Shown one piece after another: positions 58,768-64,000 of a DNA stretch of 64,000 bases. Source of the stretch: RHKX01 sp963826475 (GTDB lineage: Bacteria > Actinomycetota > Thermoleophilia > Solirubrobacterales > 70-9). The position numbers were made by a program, and so were the translations under genes. How positions within the stretch are numbered: position 1 is the stretch's first letter; the number at the start of each line of letters is the position of its first letter. The notes under the pieces are model-generated. The model worked only from the letters and a program-made list of their open reading frames with translations. It did no database searches and was not told where the DNA came from. The stretch covers positions 1,054,001 through 1,118,000 of the forward strand of contig CAWGXC010000003.1 in NCBI GenBank assembly GCA_963826475.1, read 5' to 3'.

Positions 58768-58773
58768 ATCCTA
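58768..58773 (-). promoter_or_regulatory. -10 element, leaderless, for DUF3352 lipoprotein gene
   Basis: TAGGAT on the minus strand, 7 nt before ATG 58760. Confidence 0.45.
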
Positions 58774-58799
58774 GAGATTCCGCGGACGGATTCGCAGAT

Positions 58800-60656
58800 C
58801 TACTCAACGGTGACGGTCTTGGCCAGATTGCGCGGCTGATCCACGTTCAGGCCCAGCATGCGAGCGGTGTGGTAGGCGAGCAGCTGCATCGGGATGACGG
58901 CGAGAATCGGCTGCAGGATCCAGTCGGTGCGCGGGATGAACAACGTCTGATCGGCGCTGTCGGTCACCTGATCGGAGCCCTCGGTGGCGATTGCGATGAC
59001 GTCGGCACCGCGCGCGCGGACCTCGGCCATGTTGGAGAGGATCTTGTCCAGGACCGGACTATCGGTGGCGACGCAGACGACCGGGGTCGTCTCGTCGAGC
59101 AGCGCGATCGGCCCGTGCTTCATCTCTCCAGCTGCGTAGGCATCGGAGGGGATGTAGGAGATCTCCTTCATCTTCAGCGCGCCCTCGAGGCAGACCGGCA
59201 ATCCGACGTGGCGACCGAGGTAGAGGAAGAACCGCCCGTCGTGATGGCTGCGGGCGATCGCGCGGACCTGATCGTCCGTCGACTCGATCGTCTCGTCGAT
59301 CTTGCGCGGCAGCGCCTTCAGCTCGGCGATCAGCTCGGCGATGCGATCGCGCTCGATATGGCCGCGCGACTGCGCCAGCCAGAGCGCGAGCAGGTAGATG
59401 GCGGCGACCTGGCTGGTGAAGGTCTTGGTGGCGGCGACGCCGATCTCGAGTCCCGCGCGCGTGTAGAGAACGGAGTCGGCGTCGCGGGTCGCCTGGCTGC
59501 CCATCACGTTGGTGATCGCGAGCACGTGGGCGCCCCGCTCCCGAGCCAGGCGCATGGCGGCGAGCGTGTCGGCGGTCTCGCCGGACTGCGTGATTCCGAC
59601 GACGAGGTCGTCTGGGCCGATGACGGGGTCGCGGTAGCGGAACTCGGATGCGACGTCCATCTCCACCGGCACGCGCGCCCAGGTCTCGATTGCATAGCGG
59701 CCGACGAGTCCCGCGTGGTAGGACGTGCCGCAGGCGACGATGATGATGCGACGCAGATCGGCCGCCTTCTCGGGCGTGTAGGCGAGCTCGCTCAGATCGA
59801 CCGCGTCGAATTCGGGAAGGCGATCGGTGATCGTCTCCGCGACGGCGTCGGGCTGCTCGTGGATCTCCTTCATCATGAACGTGGAGTAACCCCCCCGCTC
59901 GGCCTCCTCCTCGTCCCAGGTGACGACTTCCACGTCGCGCTCGTGCGGCACCCCTTCGGGGTCGGTGATCTCGACCGCATCGGCGGTGATCGTGACGATC
60001 TCGCCGTTCTCGATCTGCATCACGGTGCGCGTCTCGCGCAGGAAGGCGGGGATCGCGGAGGCGAGGAACGTCTCCCCCTCTCCGACCCCGAGCACGAGCG
60101 GGCATTCGTTTCGCGCCCCGACGAGCGTCTCGGGGTGGTCCACGTGCATCGCGACGAAGGCGTAGTGGCCGCGCAGCACGGCGTACGCGGCCCGAACGGC
60201 AACCGTGAGGTCGCCCTCGTAGTGGCGCTCGATCAGATGGGCGACGATCTCCGCGTCGGTCTCGGAGCTGAACTCGTGACCCTGCTCGATCAGCTCGCGG
60301 CGGAGCTCCGAATGGTTCTCCACGATCCCGTTGAGGACGATGTGGACCTCGCCGGCCTCGTCGCTGTGCGGATGGGCGTTTTCCTCGGTGACCCGCCCGT
60401 GCGTCGCCCAGCGGGTGTGTGCGAGTCCGATCGTGGCCTCGGCCTGAGCCACGGCGACGGCGCCCTGGCTCTCCTCGGCCGCGACCGCGGCTCGGAGGTT
60501 GGCGAGATTTCCCACGGCCCGGACGGAGTCGATCCGGCCGTCCTCGAGCAGGGAGAGTCCGGCGGAGTCGTATCCGCGATATTCGAGCTTTTCGAGGCCG
60601 GCGATCAGGAGGTCGCGACAGGGCCTCCCGCCCACGTATCCGACGATGCCGCACAT
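58800..60656 (-). CDS. glmS: glutamine-fructose-6-phosphate aminotransferase (isomerizing)
   Basis: 618 aa, full length. The N-terminal Ntn glutaminase has catalytic Cys2 (MCGIVGYVGGRPC) and RWATHGRVTEENAHPH. Two SIS sugar-isomerase domains follow (VACGTSYHAGLVGRYAIE and LYLGRHVGLPVCLEGALKMKEISY), and it ends LGLNVDQPRNLAKTVTVE. It makes glucosamine-6-phosphate for cell wall synthesis. It is downstream of glmM. A TATCCT about 35 nt upstream could be a promoter; I see no glmS ribozyme. Confidence 0.96.
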   Translation of the reverse strand: MCGIVGYVGGRPCRDLLIAGLEKLEYRGYDSAGLSLLEDGRIDSVRAVGNLANLRAAVAAEESQGAVAVAQAEATIGLAHTRWATHGRVTEENAHPHSDEAGEVHIVLNGIVENHSELRRELIEQGHEFSSETDAEIVAHLIERHYEGDLTVAVRAAYAVLRGHYAFVAMHVDHPETLVGARNECPLVLGVGEGETFLASAIPAFLRETRTVMQIENGEIVTITADAVEITDPEGVPHERDVEVVTWDEEEAERGGYSTFMMKEIHEQPDAVAETITDRLPEFDAVDLSELAYTPEKAADLRRIIIVACGTSYHAGLVGRYAIETWARVPVEMDVASEFRYRDPVIGPDDLVVGITQSGETADTLAAMRLARERGAHVLAITNVMGSQATRDADSVLYTRAGLEIGVAATKTFTSQVAAIYLLALWLAQSRGHIERDRIAELIAELKALPRKIDETIESTDDQVRAIARSHHDGRFFLYLGRHVGLPVCLEGALKMKEISYIPSDAYAAGEMKHGPIALLDETTPVVCVATDSPVLDKILSNMAEVRARGADVIAIATEGSDQVTDSADQTLFIPRTDWILQPILAVIPMQLLAYHTARMLGLNVDQPRNLAKTVTVE

Positions 60657-60731
60657 GGAGTTCTCCAGGGGAAGGGACGGCCAAGGATAGGGGCACCCCT
60701 CAGCCGGGGCAAGCAGCGGAGCTGGACGCGC

Positions 60732-62048
60732 TCAGCTGAGTGCAGCGCGGGCGACCCCGACGAGGCGGGCGAGCACCTGCTCGCATTCGGCCTCGTCCGG
60801 TGCCTCGACCATGACTCGCACCAGTGGCTCGGTGCCGGATGGACGCACCAACACGCGGCCGCGGCCCTCGAGCTTCGCGCCTTCGCGGCCGACGGCCTCC
60901 CAGACGCCGGTGGCGTCGGAGAGCGCGTCGCGGCTCCTGATCCGCACGTTCTCGAGGCGCTGCGGGAGCTTCTCGATTGGGCGGGCATCAGCCAGCGTGC
61001 GGTCCGACAGCGCGCGCATGATCAGCAGCGCCGCGGCGATTCCGTCGCCGGTCGCCGCGTAGTCGGCCCAGATGATGTGGCCCGACTGCTCCCCGCCGAT
61101 CGTCCACTCGCGCTCGAGCAGCTCCTCGATCACGAAGCGATCGCCGACCTTCGTCGTGGCGACCTCGATCCCGGCCGCCTCCATCGCTTGATGGAAGCCG
61201 TAGTTGCTCATCACCGTAACCGCGACCCCCCCGGGCAGCTCGCCGCTCTCGCGCAGGTGGAGGGCCGCCAGAGCGACGATCTCGTCGCCGTCGAACTGGC
61301 GACCGTTGCCGTCGACCGCGAGCATCCGGTCGCCGTCCCCGTCGAAGGCGAAGCCGACCTCCGCCCCGTGCTCTGCCACCGCCGCGGCGACATGCTCGAG
61401 ATGGGTGGAGCCGCAGGCCTCGTTGATGTTGCGGCCGTCGGGCTCGGTCGCGATCGAGATGAGCTCGGCGCCGAGTCGCTCGAACACGGCCGGAGCCGCG
61501 CGGTAGGTGGCTCCGTTGGCGCAGTCGATGACGATCCTGCGGCCGCTGAGGTCGAGCTGGAACGTTGAACGGAGCTCCCGCAAGTAGTCCTCGAGCGCCC
61601 CCTCCAGCTTGCGGATCCGGCCCGATGCGGACCCCGTCGCGGGCCCGGCGGCAACCCTCGCCTCCACCCGTTCCTCGGCGTCGTCGTTGAGTTTGCGCCC
61701 GGTTCGATCGAAGAACTTGATCCCGTTGTCCCGCCACGGGTTGTGCGACGCGGAGACGACCGCCCCGAGATCGAATCGGTGACGCCGAACGAGAATCGAA
61801 GCCGCCGGCGTCGGCAGGACGCCACCGAGGAAGACATCTGCGCCCGCGGCGGCGAGCCCCGAGGCGAGTGCGGACTCGAGCATGTGGCCCGACTCGCGGG
61901 TGTCGCGAACGATCAGCACCTGGGGACGGTCCCCGCGGAGCTCCGCCGCGGTGGCCCGCCCGAGCGCGAGCGCGAGCTCGGGGGTGAGCACTTCGCCGAC
62001 GGGGCCACGGATGCCGTCGGTCCCGAAGAGTCTGTTGCGGTCAGGCAT
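60732..62048 (-). CDS. glmM: phosphoglucosamine mutase
   Basis: 438 aa. LFGTDGIRGPVG at the N-terminus, the phosphoserine loop SASHNP (S101), the metal loop FDGDGDR near 237, and the C-terminal phosphate site RPSGTEPLVRVMVEA. It converts glucosamine-6-phosphate to glucosamine-1-phosphate, the step after GlmS. A TAATGA 9-10 nt before the ATG may be its own promoter in the rpsI-glmM gap. Confidence 0.96.
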   Translation of the reverse strand: MPDRNRLFGTDGIRGPVGEVLTPELALALGRATAAELRGDRPQVLIVRDTRESGHMLESALASGLAAAGADVFLGGVLPTPAASILVRRHRFDLGAVVSASHNPWRDNGIKFFDRTGRKLNDDAEERVEARVAAGPATGSASGRIRKLEGALEDYLRELRSTFQLDLSGRRIVIDCANGATYRAAPAVFERLGAELISIATEPDGRNINEACGSTHLEHVAAAVAEHGAEVGFAFDGDGDRMLAVDGNGRQFDGDEIVALAALHLRESGELPGGVAVTVMSNYGFHQAMEAAGIEVATTKVGDRFVIEELLEREWTIGGEQSGHIIWADYAATGDGIAAALLIMRALSDRTLADARPIEKLPQRLENVRIRSRDALSDATGVWEAVGREGAKLEGRGRVLVRPSGTEPLVRVMVEAPDEAECEQVLARLVGVARAALS

Positions 62049-62113
62049 GCAGGGAGATCATTACGCCGCGGAGCCGTGGAGGCCTGCCAAATGGCATCGA
62101 AATAAGCCGTATG

Positions 62114-62233
62114 AAGCGTTGATCTGGCGAATGCGGGAGCGTCCGAGGCAAGGAGCCCGAGGCGATAGGCCGCAAGGCCGTGAAGCGAGGGGGACGCCGC
62201 ATCGGGCGCTCCCGTGCCGCCAGATCAGCGCTT
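62114..62233 (-). repeat. 120-nt imperfect inverted repeat at the rpsI 3' end
   Basis: Left arm 62114-62144 and right arm 62204-62233 are near-perfect reverse complements (shared blocks AAGCG, TGATCTGGCG, CGGGAGCG). The right arm includes the last two codons and stop of rpsI. The loop contains its own GGCC-GCAA-GGCC hairpin (about 62168-62179). It may be a large terminator, a processed RNA or a small mobile repeat. Confidence 0.6.
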
Positions 62234-63085
62234 GCTGAACTGGGGGCGTTTGCGGGCTTTCTTCAGCCCGGCCTTCTTGCGCTCCTTGCGGCGATCGTCG
62301 CGCGTCAGCATGCCGCGGCGCTTGAGGTCTCCACGCAGCTCGGGCTCGAGCGTCGTCAGGGCCCTTGCGACGCCATGGCGGACCGCGCCGGCCTGGCCGC
62401 TGATCCCGCCGCCGTGGACGCGAACGCGAACGTCGACCGCGCCGTCGTAGCCGGAGCTGACGAGTGCCTGCCGGGCCATCGACTGGTGAAGGGTGCTCGA
62501 GAAGTACTCCTCGATCGCGCGGTCGTTGATCTGAAACTCGCCGGTGCCCGAGCGGACGATGACGCGAGCGACCGCGCTCTTGCGCTTGCCGGTCGCCTGG
62601 ATCGATGCATCGGCCGGAACGGAGACGGCCCGCGGAGCGACTTGCTCGTCGTCGTCGTCCTGTGCGGCGGCGCGGGCTTCACGGGCGGCGCGCTCCTCTT
62701 CCTCGGCCTCGGCGGCGGCGCGTTCCTCGGCGGTGAGCTCGCGCTCGTCGCCGATCGCGATCGGCTCGAGATCGGCCCCGGGAACGATGTCGCGCTTCTC
62801 GGCCTTGGTCGGCTTCTTCTCAGCCGCCTTCTCAGGTTCCTCGGCACCCTCTACGGCTTCAGCCGCCTCCTCGGTCCCGGCCGTGGGGTTTGCCTCGACC
62901 TCGGGCTCGTCGGCTGCGTCCGCGGCGGGTGTCTCGGGCTCACTCGGTGCCTCCTCGGCGACCGGTGCCTCCTCGGCGGCCGGAGAATCTTCTGGCGCGG
63001 GGGTCACCTCAGCCTCGGGCTCAGTGGCCTCGGCCTCGGGCTCGGGGGTCGTCTCCGGCTCCTTCGCTTCCTCGTCGGCGGTCAT
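62225..63085 (-). CDS. rpsI: 30S ribosomal protein S9 with long acidic N-terminal extension
   Basis: 286 aa, about twice the usual length. Residues 1-155 are Glu/Ala/Pro-rich and low complexity, with a charged helical-looking part (ERELTAEERAAAEAEEEERAAREAR). The S9 domain begins at about 160 (SIQATGKRKSAVARVIVRSGTG) and ends normally in KKAGLKKARKRPQFSKR, whose tail contacts tRNA in the P site. The ATG overlaps the rplM stop by 4 nt, and no in-frame Met lies near the S9 domain, so the extension appears to be translated. Confidence 0.93.
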   Translation of the reverse strand: MTADEEAKEPETTPEPEAEATEPEAEVTPAPEDSPAAEEAPVAEEAPSEPETPAADAADEPEVEANPTAGTEEAAEAVEGAEEPEKAAEKKPTKAEKRDIVPGADLEPIAIGDERELTAEERAAAEAEEEERAAREARAAAQDDDDEQVAPRAVSVPADASIQATGKRKSAVARVIVRSGTGEFQINDRAIEEYFSSTLHQSMARQALVSSGYDGAVDVRVRVHGGGISGQAGAVRHGVARALTTLEPELRGDLKRRGMLTRDDRRKERKKAGLKKARKRPQFSKR

Positions 63086-63516
63086 CGGCTTACCTCCAGT
63101 GGCTGCGGCTGCTGAGCCGAGTGGGGATGCTCGGTGCCCGCGTAGATCTTCAACTTGAGCATCTGCTTACGCGCAAGCTTGTTGCGCGGCAGCATGCCCT
63201 TGACGGCGAGCCGGATGACGTCCTCCGGCTTCTTCTCGAGCATTTCCGCCAGCGTCCTCGACTTCATCCCGCCGGGGTAACCGCTGTGGCGGTAATAGGT
63301 CTTCTGCTCACGCTTGGCCCCCGTAACGACGATCTTCTCGGCGTTGACGACGACGACGAAATCTCCGGTGTCGCAGTGAGGCGTGTACTCCGGCTTGCGC
63401 TTGCCGCGCAGTGCGTCAGCGATCTGGGTGGCGAGGCGACCGAGAGTCTGCCCTTCGGCGTCGACGACGTACCAGTCTCGCTGGCGATTCTCAGGCGTGG
63501 CTACGTAGGTCTTCAT
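63082..63516 (-). CDS. rplM: 50S ribosomal protein L13
   Basis: 144 aa from ATG 63516 (MKTYVATPEN), chosen over an in-frame start at 63534. Canonical L13: WYVVDAEGQTLGRLATQIADALRGK, NAEKIVVTG, YYRHSGYPGGMKSRT and MLPRNKLARKQMLKLKIYAG. First gene of the rplM-rpsI pair. A TATCAT (minus strand, 63567-63572) is a possible -10 with a leader of about 45 nt. Confidence 0.95.
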   Translation of the reverse strand: MKTYVATPENRQRDWYVVDAEGQTLGRLATQIADALRGKRKPEYTPHCDTGDFVVVVNAEKIVVTGAKREQKTYYRHSGYPGGMKSRTLAEMLEKKPEDVIRLAVKGMLPRNKLARKQMLKLKIYAGTEHPHSAQQPQPLEVSR

Positions 63517-63649
63517 TGCGCGAAAGAGCCGCATCCCGACCCAGGGGGGTCCGACGCGGCCGCCGGATGATAGCCGGTGCCGTGCAGCGCGGCTCGCGAC
63601 CCCTTCTCGACCGTACCTTTTATTAGGAAACCGTCAGGAATTCGTTTCG

Positions 63650-64000
63650 ATGAGACCGGGAGCGCGGCTATACTGCCGCGCCATCGGAGCCTCCCCGACA
63701 ACAGCAGATCAGAGGTCGCGGCGGTTCCGCCGCCGTGCGCGCACCATCGGTGTCGCGGTCGCAGGCCTCGGCATGACGCTCGGCGCGGGCGCGGCGACCG
63801 GCAGCAGCAACGGCGGTGGGATCGGCGTCGCCCCGGGGCCGAAGATCACCGACGTCGTCTGCACCGTGCGCTGCCTCGACCTCCGCCAGGTCGCCGTCAG
63901 CGGCAAGCTCGAGCTCAGCGGCAAGCATCTGGAGGAGATCTCCGAGGTCAAGTTCCCGGCCAAGGACGGCAAGGCGTCCGCCAAGCCCCAGAGGGTCTCG
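63650..64000 (+). CDS. secreted protein, 5' part (C-terminus beyond window)
   Basis: 117 codons visible, running off the right edge. A basic, twin-Arg-like stretch (RSRRFRRRART) precedes a hydrophobic core (IGVAVAGLGMTLGAGAA), then a Gly-rich linker and KITDVVCTVRCLDLRQVAVSGKLELSGKHL. That last part resembles an IPT/TIG-like strand set seen at the start of some actinobacterial envelope peptidases. ATG 63650 is the only usual start codon in frame before the signal. A TATACT at 63669-63674 lies inside the frame and would place transcription start near an ATC at 63683. Confidence 0.55.
   Translation, partial: MRPGARLYCRAIGASPTTADQRSRRFRRRARTIGVAVAGLGMTLGAGAATGSSNGGGIGVAPGPKITDVVCTVRCLDLRQVAVSGKLELSGKHLEEISEVKFPAKDGKASAKPQRVS

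Noticed and set aside
60657..60731. glmS ribozyme upstream of glmS
   Set aside because: The leader is too short and lacks the ribozyme core; only a TATCCT and a weak RBS are visible.
58869..61568. Long plus-strand open frame (899 codons) opposite glmS and glmM
   Set aside because: Shadow of two certain genes on the minus strand; Asp/Val/Gly-rich composition typical of antisense reading.
1..64000. CRISPR array, prophage or intact insertion sequence
   Set aside because: No regularly spaced direct repeats, phage structural genes, transposase or terminal inverted repeats with target duplications were seen.

Overview
The window is about 64 kb of high-GC DNA, gene-dense on both strands. GTG and TTG starts are frequent, many genes overlap by 1-4 nt, and none of the tRNA genes encodes its CCA end. 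The gene set points to an actinobacterium: SARP-type regulator, DUF1206, DUF4242, CysA-like sulfurtransferase, GH15 trehalase, rplM-rpsI-glmM-glmS-acpS-nnr-alr order, and Cys-rich CAP proteins. It looks most like the Thermoleophilia/Solirubrobacterales, but that is inference from gene content only. I see no prophage, CRISPR array or complete insertion sequence.

Layout. 1-9.3 kb: partial hemerythrin gene coupled to a secreted GH31 glycosidase, a saccharopine-dehydrogenase-like oxidoreductase, a SARP/BTAD regulator, a tautomerase, DUF4242 and DUF1206 proteins, and an alpha/beta-hydrolase-adenylate cyclase fusion. 9.5-18.7 kb: a secreted FG-GAP/Hydin/RTX protein, a decayed restriction-methylase fragment beside tRNA genes, two Cys-rich CAP proteins flanking an MFS transporter, six minus-strand tRNA genes, an SRAP protein, and a GntR regulator with a sterol desaturase. 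18.7-34.5 kb: metabolic genes (DUF1015, cobalamin adenosyltransferase, OsmC, SDR, Nudix, thiosulfate sulfurtransferase, class IV aminotransferase, acyl-CoA dehydrogenase, enoyl-CoA hydratase, EamA transporter, GH15 trehalase, trxB, LPG-synthase-like flippase, PAP2 phosphatase).

34.6-45.7 kb is a respiratory region with two heme-copper oxidase loci. The minus-strand locus (ctaC, ctaD, a Usp-like gene, ctaE) has every canonical metal ligand. The plus-strand locus (34645-38853) encodes a subunit II and a subunit I in which nearly all metal ligands and proton-channel residues are replaced, while the rest of the fold signature is kept. It lies just upstream of heme O synthase ctaB and two small membrane proteins. 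A diheme cytochrome c lipoprotein and a CBS protein lie between the loci. The cofactor-stripped oxidase pair is the most unusual thing in the window.

45.8-64 kb: a GT4 glycosyltransferase, a zinc-ribbon protein, a secreted protein, a DrrA/DrrB-type ABC exporter, a lone infA, then a long minus-strand housekeeping run. That run covers enoyl-CoA hydratase, HIT, CCA-adding enzyme, alr, nnr, acpS, a DUF3352 lipoprotein, glmS, glmM, rpsI with a long acidic N-terminal extension, and rplM. The window ends inside a secreted-protein gene.

Many genes carry a TANNNT hexamer 6-9 nt before the start codon, so leaderless mRNAs are probably common here.
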